Positions 1-7,460 of a stretch of DNA of 9,830 nucleotides are shown here, piece by piece. The position numbers and the translations under genes were made by a program. The notes beneath the pieces were generated by a model. That model searched no databases. It saw nothing but the letters and a program-made list of their open reading frames with translations, and had not been told where the DNA came from. Position 1 is the first letter of the stretch. Each line of letters starts with the position of its first letter. The stretch spans positions 72,820 to 82,649 of the forward strand of contig DFYJ01000026.1 of the NCBI GenBank assembly GCA_002383325.1, given 5' to 3'. Origin of the DNA: Candidatus Aminicenantes bacterium UBA4085. GTDB lineage: Bacteria; Acidobacteriota; Aminicenantia; Aminicenantales; UBA4085.

Positions 1-350
1 CCAGCACCACCGATACCTACGGCATGGTCGTAGCCGAAGCGCAGGCCTGCGGCCTGCCGGCCGTGGTCTCCGACAAGGGCGGCCCGCAAGAACTGGTCCT
101 GGAAGGGGAATCGGGCTTTGTCGTCGGGACGCAAAACAAGGAGGCCTGGCGGCAGGAGATCGATCGTCTCCTCCGCCTCAAAGCCGAGAAGCCCGCCCGC
201 TTCAAGGTCCTGCGCGAAGCGGCCCGGCGGGCCGCCCTGGGGCGCTCGGACTGGAACGCCGTCTTGGACGCTCTGACCGGGCTGCCGGTTCCGGCCAACC
301 CGCCGACAATAGCCCAGGATTCCGGGCTGTTCGCCCTCCCCGCTGCCTGA
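1..350 (+). CDS. GT4-type glycosyltransferase, C-terminal fragment (5' end outside window)
   Basis: The gene is open from the window edge (reading frame begins at base 3) to a TGA at 348-350, so only about 115 C-terminal residues are visible. They begin with TDTYGMVVAEAQACGLPAVV and continue with SDKGGPQELV and GESGFVV. This is the nucleotide-sugar-binding end of GT-B glycosyltransferases of the group 1/GT4 type, with the usual E-x7-E pair (E of the AEAQACG segment and E of PQELV). Family members transfer a sugar from a nucleotide donor to a lipid or glycan acceptor at the inner face of the membrane. The rest of the fragment is a helical tail rich in Arg and Ala, ending in a Pro/Ala-rich stretch. 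The ATG at 24 is internal and not the true start. Donor and acceptor cannot be told from this piece. Confidence 0.85.
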   Translation, partial: STTDTYGMVVAEAQACGLPAVVSDKGGPQELVLEGESGFVVGTQNKEAWRQEIDRLLRLKAEKPARFKVLREAARRAALGRSDWNAVLDALTGLPVPANPPTIAQDSGLFALPAA

Positions 351-366
351 AAAGAGGAGAAACCGA

Positions 367-612
367 ATGATTTTCAGCGCCCTCGACGATTTCGGGCTCT
401 ATGATCGGGTGCATTCCCTCTTCCCCCAGGTCCGGGCCGCTTGCGCCGCCGGATTCACGGGCTGGCCCCCGGGGAAATACAAGCTCGGCCAGACGGACGT
501 CGAGGTCATCATCAGCAGCTTTAAGGCCCGTTCGGCCCGTCAAGTGCGTCCTCAAGATCCCCCTCGAAGCCTTCCCCCCGATCGTAATCAGGTACAGGAG
601 AGATCGAGATGA
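367..612 (+). pseudogene. YhcH/YjgK/YiaL (DUF386) family gene with internal deletion and frameshift
   Basis: A good ribosome-binding site (GAGGAG, 354-359) precedes ATG 367. The first 54 or so residues look like the start of the YhcH/YjgK/YiaL family: MIFSALDDFGLYDRVHS at the N-terminus, then PPGKYKLGQTDVEVIISSFK, which matches the family's G-K/R-Y-x-L-x-G-D-N segment. After about base 530 this frame turns into Arg/Pro-rich nonsense ending at 612. In the +1 frame the same bases encode RPVKCVLKIPLEAF, which resembles the family's C-terminal strand (E. coli YhcH ends with KKVVVKVKADLMA). Family proteins are about 150 residues, so roughly 80-90 central residues are missing, including the conserved metal-binding E-x-H and the later Gly/His segment. 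E. coli YhcH (NanQ) is a sialic-acid anomerase; this copy should be inactive. The family match is from memory of the motif pattern. A short new protein or an assembly error are the alternatives. Confidence 0.6.
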
Positions 613-1484
613 AAACCCTGGTCCTCGTCCGACACGCTCCGGCCGTACCGCCCCGCAAGGATACGGATGACTTCCGCCGGCCGCTGTCTCCCGCGGGAGA
701 GAAGGAGGCCGAGCGGATGGCCGCCCTGATCAAGCCCGAGGCGCCCGCGCCCGACCTGATCATCTCCAGTCCGGCCGACCGGGCCCTGGAGACCGCCCAT
801 ATCTTCGCCCGCGCCTGGGGCAAGGACGTCCGCAAGATCCTGCTCGTCGAGATGGTCTACAAGGGCCGGCCGCTGGATCAGTTGCAGACCATGATCCGGT
901 CCTTGGACGACCGCTGCCGTAAAGCGGTCGTCGTCGGACACAACCCCAGCTTATCGGACCTGGCCGGGTTGCTGCTGCGCCGCAACGGGTTGGAGATCCC
1001 CAAGGCCGGAGTCCTGACCCTCCGTTTCGAGGCTGAGACCTGGCAGGAATGCGGCCCCCAGAACGCATTTCTGGTCAGCCTGCTCATCTCCCGCTCCACG
1101 ATCGGGTCCGGAAAATGGGCCAAGCCCCTGCGCCGCGAGTTGACGGCGCGGATGTGGCGGTCCCTCCGGGATGTCCTGGCGTCAGTTGATCCCGAGCACG
1201 CCGACCTCTGCCGCGAGGCTCTCAAACCGGACCTGAAGAAGGCCGCGGCCCGCTTCCTCAAGCAGTCCGACCGCATCCGCCTGACGGACAAGGACTGGCT
1301 GGATCGCTTCAAACCCGAGCCCGCCGAAGAGGCCGCTTCCGCCGCCCCACCCAGGACCAAGACCACGGCCACCGAGAAGAAGGCCCGACCCACGTCCACC
1401 GCCGGAACCGCGGGCCGCCGCCCGGGAAAAAGCCCGAAGCCGGCCCCGGACCGAACGCCCACCCATGCCCAAGACCGTCAATAA
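609..1484 (+). CDS. sixA: SixA-type histidine phosphatase with basic C-terminal extension
   Basis: Residues 1-160 form a histidine-phosphatase (phosphoglycerate-mutase-like) domain of the SixA type. The N-terminal LVLVRHA holds the phospho-acceptor H9 next to R8, SSPADRALETA supplies R58, and VVGHNPSLSDLA supplies H111. SixA enzymes remove phosphate from phosphohistidine on signalling or phosphotransfer proteins. ATG 609 follows CAGGAG (595-600) and overlaps the previous stop. At 291 residues the protein is nearly twice the usual 160. The extra part is a charged, probably helical stretch (about 165-230), then a Lys/Pro/Ala/Thr-rich disordered tail (about 232-291). The tail's last bases overlap the ppk1 start by 20 nt, so the two genes are probably translationally coupled. 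Placement ahead of ppk1 and ppx suggests a role in polyphosphate or phosphohistidine turnover, which is inference. The tail matches no domain I can name; a degenerate CHAD-like polyP-binding segment is possible but unproven. Confidence 0.82.
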   Translation: MKTLVLVRHAPAVPPRKDTDDFRRPLSPAGEKEAERMAALIKPEAPAPDLIISSPADRALETAHIFARAWGKDVRKILLVEMVYKGRPLDQLQTMIRSLDDRCRKAVVVGHNPSLSDLAGLLLRRNGLEIPKAGVLTLRFEAETWQECGPQNAFLVSLLISRSTIGSGKWAKPLRRELTARMWRSLRDVLASVDPEHADLCREALKPDLKKAAARFLKQSDRIRLTDKDWLDRFKPEPAEEAASAAPPRTKTTATEKKARPTSTAGTAGRRPGKSPKPAPDRTPTHAQDRQ

Positions 1485-3522
1485 AGAGATCAGTTGGCTG
1501 TCCTTCAACGCCCGTGTCCTCCAGGAAGCCGCCGATCGCACGAATCCCCTCCTGGAGCGACTCAAGTTCCTGGCCATCTTCTCCTCCAACTTGGATGAGT
1601 TCTACCGCGTCCGGGTAGCCACGCTGAAGCGCCTGATCCGGCTGGGTAAGAAGGCCCGCTCCCTGATCGGCCACCACCCTCGTAAGGTCCTCCAGCAAAT
1701 CCAAGACATCGTCCTGCGCCAGAACCGGGCCTTTGACCGCGTTTACCGGGCCATCCGTCGCGACCTGGCCAGGGAGGGCATCGCTGTCGTCGACGGGAGG
1801 CGGCTTGACGCCGAGCAGCGCGTCTTTGTGGCCTCCTACTTCCGGGATGAAGTCCGCCCCAAGCTCGTCCCGCTGATGATCGACCAGGTCCACGATCTAC
1901 CGGACCTTCGCGACCGCTCCATCTTCCTGGCCGTCCGTCTGGGGCGCCGCTCCAACCCCAGAGTCCGCAGCCTTTCCCTGATCGAGATCCCGACCCATGT
2001 CCTGCCCCGCTTCGTCGTTCTGCCGTCTCCGCCCGAGCGGCGAGCCGTCATGTTCCTGGACGACGTGGTGCGTTTCGGCTTGAGCGACATCTTTTCGGTC
2101 CTCGGTTACGACCGCATCGAGGCGTTCACCATCAAGCTGACCCGGGACGCCGAGCTTGACATCGACGATGACCTCTCGGAGAGCGTGGTCAAGAAGGTCT
2201 CCGAGAGCCTCAAGCACCGCAAGCAGGGCAACCCCGTGCGCCTGGTCTACGACGCGCGGCTCCCAGCCTCCCTTCTGCGCTTCTTCACGGCCCGCCTGGG
2301 TCTGGGCTCCGCGGACAGCTTGATCCCGGGCGGCCGCTACCACAACTTCAAGGACTTCATGAAGTTCCCCGACTTCGGCTTGGACCGCCTGCGGTATCCC
2401 CGTCAGCCCAAGCTCCTCCACCCCGCCCTGCCGCCCGGCTCCCGCGTTCTCGAGGCGGCTGTCCGCGGTGACATCCTCCTACACTTCTCCTACCATGCCT
2501 TCGACCACGTCTTGGACTTGCTTCGGGAGGCGTCCATCGATCCATTCGTCACCTCGATCAAGATGACGATCTACAGGGTCGCTCCCCATTCCAGCGTCCT
2601 CAACAGTCTGATCAGCGCGGCCAAGAATGGCAAGTCCGTCCTGGTCGTACTGGAGCTGCAAGCCCGCTTCGACGAGGAAGCCAATCTGGCTTGGGCCGAT
2701 CGCCTGCGCGAGGAAGGCGTGAGGGTTCTCTTCGGCGTCCAGGGACTGAAGGTCCACGCCAAGACCTGCCTGATCACTCGCCGCGTGCGCGGCCGCGACG
2801 TCCGCTTCGCCTTGCTGGGCACGGGCAACTTCAACGAGGAGACGGCCCGCATCTACAGCGACCACGCCCTCATCACGGCGGATCGCCGGCTGACGGACGA
2901 CCTGGCCCAGCTCTTCGATTTCTTCGAGAAGTCTTACAAGCCGGCAGCCTACCACCATCTGGTCATTTCACCGTTCTCTACCCGCAAGCGGCTGCTCAAG
3001 CTGATCGAACGGGAGCGGGAAGCTGCGTCCCGAGGCCGGGAGGCATGGTTGACCCTCAAGGTCAATAACCTGACCGACCCGGAGATCATCGAAGCCCTGC
3101 GGCGGGCAGCCAGGCGAGGCGTCCGGGTCCGGCTTATCGTCCGGTCGATGTTCTCGCTCCCGCCCTCGGCTCTGGGCGGCCCGAAAGGGATCGAGGCCCG
3201 CTCCATCGTCGATCGCTTCCTGGAGCATTCCCGCATCATCGCCTTCTCCAACGGCGGGCGCCCGCTGGTCTATCTGTCCTCGGCCGACCTGATGCCGCGC
3301 AACCTGGAGGGCCGCATCGAATGTACCTTCCCGGTCTACAATACCGGAGCCCAGCGGGAGCTCCTGGACGTGCTGGAGATCCAGATGCGCGACAACGTCA
3401 AAGCCCGGCGGCCCGACCAGGCCAAGCCGGCGGCGCGCCGACCCGGGACGCCCGAGGTCCGCTCGCAGTGGGCCGTCCGCCAATACCTGGAGAACGGCGT
3501 CCTGCCGCTCCCCCGAGGTTGA
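1465..3522 (+). CDS. ppk1: polyphosphate kinase 1
   Basis: This cytoplasmic enzyme reversibly polymerises the gamma-phosphate of ATP into inorganic polyphosphate. It is full length (685 residues; E. coli 688). The N domain opens with NKEISWLSFNARVLQEA and SSNLDEFYRVRV. A middle head domain follows (about 105-310), then two phospholipase-D-like catalytic domains. The catalytic histidine is H431 in LKVHAKTCL, equivalent to E. coli H435. R371 (TIYRVA) and R401 (LQARFDEEANL) match the E. coli metal/phosphate residues R375 and R405 at the same offset. GTGNFNEETARIYSDH follows. The position matching E. coli H454 is Leu (L450, in FALLGTGN). The start lies inside the end of sixA with no strong ribosome-binding site, consistent with coupling. 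ppx begins 5 nt after the stop. The family assignment is firm. Confidence 0.97.
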   Translation: MPKTVNKEISWLSFNARVLQEAADRTNPLLERLKFLAIFSSNLDEFYRVRVATLKRLIRLGKKARSLIGHHPRKVLQQIQDIVLRQNRAFDRVYRAIRRDLAREGIAVVDGRRLDAEQRVFVASYFRDEVRPKLVPLMIDQVHDLPDLRDRSIFLAVRLGRRSNPRVRSLSLIEIPTHVLPRFVVLPSPPERRAVMFLDDVVRFGLSDIFSVLGYDRIEAFTIKLTRDAELDIDDDLSESVVKKVSESLKHRKQGNPVRLVYDARLPASLLRFFTARLGLGSADSLIPGGRYHNFKDFMKFPDFGLDRLRYPRQPKLLHPALPPGSRVLEAAVRGDILLHFSYHAFDHVLDLLREASIDPFVTSIKMTIYRVAPHSSVLNSLISAAKNGKSVLVVLELQARFDEEANLAWADRLREEGVRVLFGVQGLKVHAKTCLITRRVRGRDVRFALLGTGNFNEETARIYSDHALITADRRLTDDLAQLFDFFEKSYKPAAYHHLVISPFSTRKRLLKLIEREREAASRGREAWLTLKVNNLTDPEIIEALRRAARRGVRVRLIVRSMFSLPPSALGGPKGIEARSIVDRFLEHSRIIAFSNGGRPLVYLSSADLMPRNLEGRIECTFPVYNTGAQRELLDVLEIQMRDNVKARRPDQAKPAARRPGTPEVRSQWAVRQYLENGVLPLPRG

Positions 3523-3527
3523 CCATC

Positions 3528-4427
3528 ATGAGATTCGCCGCCATCGATGTCGGATCCAACGCGGTCCGGCTTCTGCTCAGCCAAGTCCTCGTTGACGGAG
3601 GCCCCCCGGTCTTCAAGAAGGACTCCCTCGTCCGCTTCCCGCTCCGCCTGGGCGAGGACGCTTTCCTAGGCCGCCGCATTTCGGCCGAGAAGTCCGCCCA
3701 ACTCGTCCAAGTCATGTCCGCCTTCCGCCGCCTGATCGACGCCTACGCCCCTCTGGCCTTCCGGGCCTGCGCCACGTCGGCCCTGCGCGAGGCCGAGAAC
3801 AGGGTCGAGATCGTCCGCGCCGTCCGGCGTGAGGCAGGCATCGAGCTGGAGGTGGTGGACGGCCGGACCGAGGCCGAGATCATCTACTCCAACCACGCCG
3901 AGCGCGACCTGGATCAGGATGCCCCCTACCTGTACATCGACGTCGGTGGGGGCAGCACCCAGCTGACGCTCTTCGCCGAGGGCCGGAGCGTGGACTCTCG
4001 TTCCTTCAACATTGGGACCATCCGCATCCTGCGGGAGATCGTCACCCGCAATCAGTGGCGGGAGATGAAGAGCTGGATCCGGCAATCCTGCGAACCGCGG
4101 GGCTCCCTGACCGCCATCGGCAGTGGCGGTAACATCAACAAGGTGTTCCTGTTGGCCGGCAAGAAGCCCGGCCGGCCCCTATCCCGCAAAACTTTGAATG
4201 AGATCGAGCGCTATCTGTCCCACTACGACTACGAGGAAAAGGTTCGCCTGCTGGGTCTTCGGCCCGACCGGGCCGACGTTATCGTCCCGGCCCTGGAGAT
4301 CTTTCTCCACGTCATGAATTGGGCCGGCATCGAGAAGATCCACGTTCCCTTCATAGGTCTCTCCGACGGTTTGATACACCGGCTCTATGAACGGTATAAA
4401 GGGGGAGGCGCCCCGGAAGCAGCTTGA
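3528..4427 (+). CDS. ppx: Ppx/GppA-family exopolyphosphatase (short form)
   Basis: The protein has the ASKHA-fold Ppx/GppA signature. AAIDVGSNAVRLLL (phosphate-1 loop) is at the N-terminus, ATSALREAENR at 82-92, VDGRTEAEII with the likely catalytic E115 (E. coli Ppx E121), YIDVGGGSTQL (phosphate-2 loop, D138 and G140-142), and IGSGGNINKV further on. It hydrolyses terminal phosphates of polyP, and some relatives act on pppGpp. At 299 residues it has only the two N-terminal domains, like short actinobacterial or Bacteroidota forms, and lacks the C-terminal HD-like domains of the E. coli enzyme. ATG 3528 is chosen because the family signature starts right there, GAGG lies at about 3515-3518, and ppk1 ends 5 nt upstream. 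An in-frame ATG at 3321 would overlap ppk1 by 200 nt. Synthesis and breakdown of polyP are thus encoded side by side. Confidence 0.92.
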   Translation: MRFAAIDVGSNAVRLLLSQVLVDGGPPVFKKDSLVRFPLRLGEDAFLGRRISAEKSAQLVQVMSAFRRLIDAYAPLAFRACATSALREAENRVEIVRAVRREAGIELEVVDGRTEAEIIYSNHAERDLDQDAPYLYIDVGGGSTQLTLFAEGRSVDSRSFNIGTIRILREIVTRNQWREMKSWIRQSCEPRGSLTAIGSGGNINKVFLLAGKKPGRPLSRKTLNEIERYLSHYDYEEKVRLLGLRPDRADVIVPALEIFLHVMNWAGIEKIHVPFIGLSDGLIHRLYERYKGGGAPEAA

Positions 4428-4579
4428 CGACCCTTCGAACGGCCGGTGGAGGAGCCCATGCGCTTAGACCGGAGGAGCGAATCACCGCCCGCGCCGCTCC
4501 CAGAACGGCCCGGCCGAAATTCACTACCGGCTGTCCGAAAGTTCATCGCTTCTTCACCGTCCGTGGCTATCCTGGGGGC

Positions 4580-6277
4580 GTGAAAACTCCCCCCTCAAAA
4601 CAACGCCTCACTTGGATCGCCTTGGCGGGAATCATGACCGTGATCCTGCCGAGCCTGGTGTTCTCAGGCCTTTCCCCTGCCGATCCCGGAACCGACCCGA
4701 TTCGCCTGGTTCTTGTCGTAGTCGTCGACCAGCTGCGGCCGGACCTCCTCTCACGCCTTCATTCCCGGTTCGGCCCCGGCGGCTTCCGCCGCCTGATGGA
4801 CGGCGGGACATGGTTCGAAGCCGCCCGTTGCGCCCACTTCCCCACTTTCACCTCCGTCGGCCACGCCGCGATCTTTACAGGCGCCGCGTCGGCCGGACAC
4901 GGCATCGCCGCCAACGACTGGACCGAGCCGGAGACGAGTGCGCACGTCTATTGTCTGGAGGATCCGGCCCATACGCTCCTAGGCCGCAAGCCCAAGCTGC
5001 ATGAAGGCTCCTCGCCGCGCAACCTGACCGCGACCACCATCGGGGACGAGATGGTCCTGGCCGCCCGCGGTCGCTCGCGCGTCTTTGCCGTCAGCGGCAA
5101 GGACCGAGCCGCCATCCTGGCGGCCGGCCACCTGGGGAAAGCCTTCTGGTTCGCCGCGGACGGGGGCGAATTCGTCAGCAGCACTTATTATTATCAGGCC
5201 TATCCCGAATGGGCGGTTCGCTGGAACGCCGCCCGCCTCCCCGACCGTTACGCCGGGGCGACTTGGGAGCTTAGTTCCGGACGGGCCGTCGGCCCAGGCG
5301 ATCCCGACGACGACCGGCCCGCAGAGAAAGGACACAAGCGGCTGGGACGGGTCTTCCCCCATATCCTGCCGGCGGAGCCCGGAGCCGAGCTCTACGACGC
5401 TCTGGGAACAACGCCGTTCGGTGACGAGCTGTCGATCGATTTCTCCCTGACCCTTCTCGAGGCTGAAGGCCTCGGCCGCGGACCCACGGCCGATCTCTTG
5501 GCCGTCGGTCTGGCCGCTACCGACGCCATCGGCCACGCTTACGGCCCCTCGAGCCTCGAATACGAGGATCAGGTCCTCCGTCTCGACGGTCTTCTGGCCA
5601 AGCTCTTCGCCGCGGTCGACCGCGGAGTCGGGCGGGACAGGGTCTTGATCGTCCTGACCTCCGATCACGGCGTGGATGAAATCCCTGAAATCCGCTCCGC
5701 CCAGGGTTTCCCGGCCGGCCGTCTGGACGGCGAAAGGATGCGGCAGAGCATGAACCGTGGGCTTCGGACACGCTTCGGGATCGAGGCCGACCTGATTGAC
5801 TCTTTCTGGACGCCCGCTTTCCACGTCGACCCGGCGGCGGCCGCTAAGGCCGGCTTGACCGTCGACCGAGTCGCGGAGACTGCCGCCGAGATCGTCAGGA
5901 CCGAGCCAGGGGTAGCCTGGGCTCTGACCAGGGCGGATCTCCTTTCGGGGCGGGTCCCGGACGCACCGGAGCTTAGAAGCGTCCGCCGCTCCGTTCACCC
6001 ACGCCTAACCGGCTCCATCGTCGTCATCCAGAAGCCCTCTTGGCATTTCTATGATGATCCCGTCAAGTACGCGGCCACCCATGGCTCGCCCTATGCCTAC
6101 GACGCACACGTCCCCCTGGGTATCGCTGGTCCTGGAGTGGCGGCCAGGCACACCGTCAGTCCGGCTGTCCTGGAGGACATCGCTCCCACCATCGCGGCCT
6201 TGCTCGGGACGGCTTTCCCTTCGGCCTCGATCGGAACGCCTTTATTGAGCCCGCCCCAGCCCGTGAGGGACTGCTAG
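4580..6277 (+). CDS. PafA-like exported alkaline phosphatase
   Basis: This is an alkaline-phosphatase-superfamily monoesterase or type I phosphodiesterase, closest to the Ca-independent PafA group. From GTG 4580 it has 565 residues (PafA about 546). It starts MKTPPSKQR, then a hydrophobic stretch of about 20 residues (LTWIALAGIMTVILPSLVF), as a signal peptide or anchor. The metal-ligand motif VVVVDQLRPD follows. The nucleophile is T91 in PTFTSVGHA, then N112 in ANDW, and K174/R176 in SGKDRAAI. These have the same spacing as PafA T79, N100, K162 and R164 (21 and 83 residues). Later ligands are in TDAIGHAYGP, TSDHGVDEIPE and THGSPYAYDAHVP. It probably releases phosphate from organic esters in the periplasm. 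The start is uncertain: the frame is open back to TTG 4424, overlapping the ppx stop, but the 52-residue extension has no signal-peptide character. GTG 4580 has only a weak G-rich ribosome site very close to it. Confidence 0.88.
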   Translation: MKTPPSKQRLTWIALAGIMTVILPSLVFSGLSPADPGTDPIRLVLVVVVDQLRPDLLSRLHSRFGPGGFRRLMDGGTWFEAARCAHFPTFTSVGHAAIFTGAASAGHGIAANDWTEPETSAHVYCLEDPAHTLLGRKPKLHEGSSPRNLTATTIGDEMVLAARGRSRVFAVSGKDRAAILAAGHLGKAFWFAADGGEFVSSTYYYQAYPEWAVRWNAARLPDRYAGATWELSSGRAVGPGDPDDDRPAEKGHKRLGRVFPHILPAEPGAELYDALGTTPFGDELSIDFSLTLLEAEGLGRGPTADLLAVGLAATDAIGHAYGPSSLEYEDQVLRLDGLLAKLFAAVDRGVGRDRVLIVLTSDHGVDEIPEIRSAQGFPAGRLDGERMRQSMNRGLRTRFGIEADLIDSFWTPAFHVDPAAAAKAGLTVDRVAETAAEIVRTEPGVAWALTRADLLSGRVPDAPELRSVRRSVHPRLTGSIVVIQKPSWHFYDDPVKYAATHGSPYAYDAHVPLGIAGPGVAARHTVSPAVLEDIAPTIAALLGTAFPSASIGTPLLSPPQPVRDC

Positions 6278-6488
6278 GGATGCGCCGGGCTCATGAAAAC
6301 GGAGCCTGAAGTCGTCCTTTCCCGCCCTTTTCCCATATACCCGGAGGGCCTCCGGGCTCTCCGGGCCTTCGCCCGAGAAGAGGTGAATTTCGACCCCCAT
6401 AAGGCCCCCATTCAGCGAGAATTCACCGCGGCTTCATTCCACCTTTATCGCGCCAGACTACTCTGGTCGCCGTCCAAGGTACGATGCC
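6278..6488. other. 211-nt intergenic region with hairpin
   Basis: This is the largest gap in the window and separates the phosphate block from the glycan block. It holds a compact hairpin at 6341-6355 (CCGGAG, loop GGC, CTCCGG) about 64 nt after the phosphatase stop. A 9-base near-tandem repeat, CTCCGGGC(T/C), lies at 6350-6367. An 8-base inverted repeat, GGTGAATT at 6382-6389 and AATTCACC at 6420-6427, has a 30-nt spacer. No T-run follows the hairpin, so it is not a classical intrinsic terminator. The section after 6380 is a little AT-richer than its surroundings and could hold a promoter for the downstream genes, but I see no convincing -35/-10 pair. An open frame from ATG 6293 crosses the gap and continues out of frame into the next gene; it has no ribosome site or family resemblance. 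Confidence 0.5.
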
Positions 6489-7460
6489 ATGACCCGAAAG
6501 CTCCGCCTCATCTTCCTCCCCGGCACTGTCTCCCATATGAATATGATGCGCGAGGTGGCCCGGCATATGGAGAGCTGGGCCGAATGCGCCTATGCCCCTT
6601 TCTTCGCCGACGGCTTGATGGGCCGGCTCGTCGGCAGCGCCGGCAAGCCCAAGGGTCTGCTGGCCTGGAACCATGCCGTCGCCGTACAGAAGGCCATCCA
6701 GGACGGGGGCCTAACCGAAGACATGGGCGTCGCCGGCGATTATGACCTGTCCATCGTCGCCACCGACTTAACCCTGCCTAAAAAGCTCCGCCGCTGGCCG
6801 CTCCTCCTCCTGCAGGAAGGCATGACCGACCCCGAGACTTGGACCTTCAAGCTGGTCCGCAAGCTGTCTCTGCCCCGCTGGATGGCCAGCACGGCGGCTC
6901 TCGGCTTGTCCCAGGCCTACGAGCGCTTTTGCGTTGCCTCGGACGGCTACCGCGATCTGTTCATCCGTAAGGGAGTCCCCGGAGACAAGCTCGTTGTCAC
7001 GGGCCTACCCGCTTACGACGATATCGCGCGCTTTCGGGACAACGACTTCCCCCTGCGCGGCTATATCATGGCGGCCACCTCCGATGCCCGGGAGACTTTC
7101 AAACCGGACGACAGGCGAGCCTTCATTCACCGCGTCCGCCGGATCGCCGACGGGCGCCCGATTCTGTTCAAGCTCCACCCCAATGAGAAAGCTGACCGGG
7201 CCCGACGCGAAATCGAGCGCCTGGCGCCGGAGGCCATGGTCTTTCAGCGAGGACCGATCGGACCCATGATCGCCAACTGCGAGGCTTTGGTCACCCAGTA
7301 CTCCACGGTCGTCTTCATCGGGCTGGTCCTGGGCAAGGAGTGCCACTCCTACTTCGACATTGAAGAGCTCAAACGGCTGATGCCGATCCAGAACGGCGGC
7401 CGCTCGGCGGCTCGCATCGCCGAGGTCTGCCGCGGCATCGTCGCCGGGAGGACGCATTGA
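6489..7460 (+). CDS. GT-B-fold transferase, CDP-glycerol glycerophosphotransferase-like
   Basis: This 323-residue soluble protein has no signal peptide or membrane segment. The N-terminal half opens with LIFLPGTVSHMNMMREVARH, a Rossmann-type start with a flexible loop. It continues through LLLLQEGMTDPE and a FCVASDGYRDLFIRKGVP segment. The C-terminal half has the nucleotide-site motifs of the glycerophosphotransferase/UDP-GlcNAc-epimerase-like GT-B group: LFKLHPNEK (K228-H230-P231) and TQYSTVVFIGLVLGKE (Q270-S272). It probably moves a nucleotide-activated sugar or polyol onto a glycan. The next two steps of the operon include a cytidylyltransferase, so a CMP- or CDP-linked donor is plausible (inference). 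ATG 6489 has a weak AAGG (6476-6479). The stop shares bases with the next gene's TTG start. I cannot name donor or acceptor. Confidence 0.7.
   Translation: MTRKLRLIFLPGTVSHMNMMREVARHMESWAECAYAPFFADGLMGRLVGSAGKPKGLLAWNHAVAVQKAIQDGGLTEDMGVAGDYDLSIVATDLTLPKKLRRWPLLLLQEGMTDPETWTFKLVRKLSLPRWMASTAALGLSQAYERFCVASDGYRDLFIRKGVPGDKLVVTGLPAYDDIARFRDNDFPLRGYIMAATSDARETFKPDDRRAFIHRVRRIADGRPILFKLHPNEKADRARREIERLAPEAMVFQRGPIGPMIANCEALVTQYSTVVFIGLVLGKECHSYFDIEELKRLMPIQNGGRSAARIAEVCRGIVAGRTH
7446..7452 (+). promoter_or_regulatory. ribosome-binding site fixing the TTG start of the cytidylyltransferase
   Basis: GGGAGGA lies 4 nt before TTG 7457. No ATG or GTG in this frame lies near the point where the family signature (VIQARTGSTRLPGK) begins. 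The strong site and the TTGA overlap with the upstream stop support the unusual start. Confidence 0.65.

Noticed and set aside
687..700. 14-bp perfect palindrome TCTCCCGCGGGAGA in sixA
   Set aside because: It lies in coding sequence for LSPAGEKE, a conserved SixA segment. A palindrome of this length is expected about once by chance in a window this size.
3321..3527. 69-codon N-terminal extension of ppx inside ppk1
   Set aside because: The Ppx/GppA family starts at the AIDVGSN motif just after ATG 3528, and the extension is a Pro/Arg/Gly-rich shadow of ppk1.
4458..4583. Small 41-codon ORF from ATG 4458 ending at the GTGA that overlaps the phosphatase start
   Set aside because: The GGAGGAG at 4448-4454 is only 3 nt from the ATG, and the peptide is Pro/Arg/Ser-rich with no recognisable character. 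The overlap with GTG 4580 is interesting but not enough to call a gene.
4979..5998. Long open frame (339 codons) on the minus strand opposite the phosphatase
   Set aside because: It mirrors a strongly supported plus-strand gene. High GC and codon bias keep the opposite frame open, and no family motif is visible.
6293..6745. 150-codon frame crossing the gap into the GT-B gene
   Set aside because: There is no ribosome-binding site. More than half of it lies out of frame over a well-supported gene, and the translation is Pro/Arg-rich as expected for a shadow frame in GC-rich DNA.
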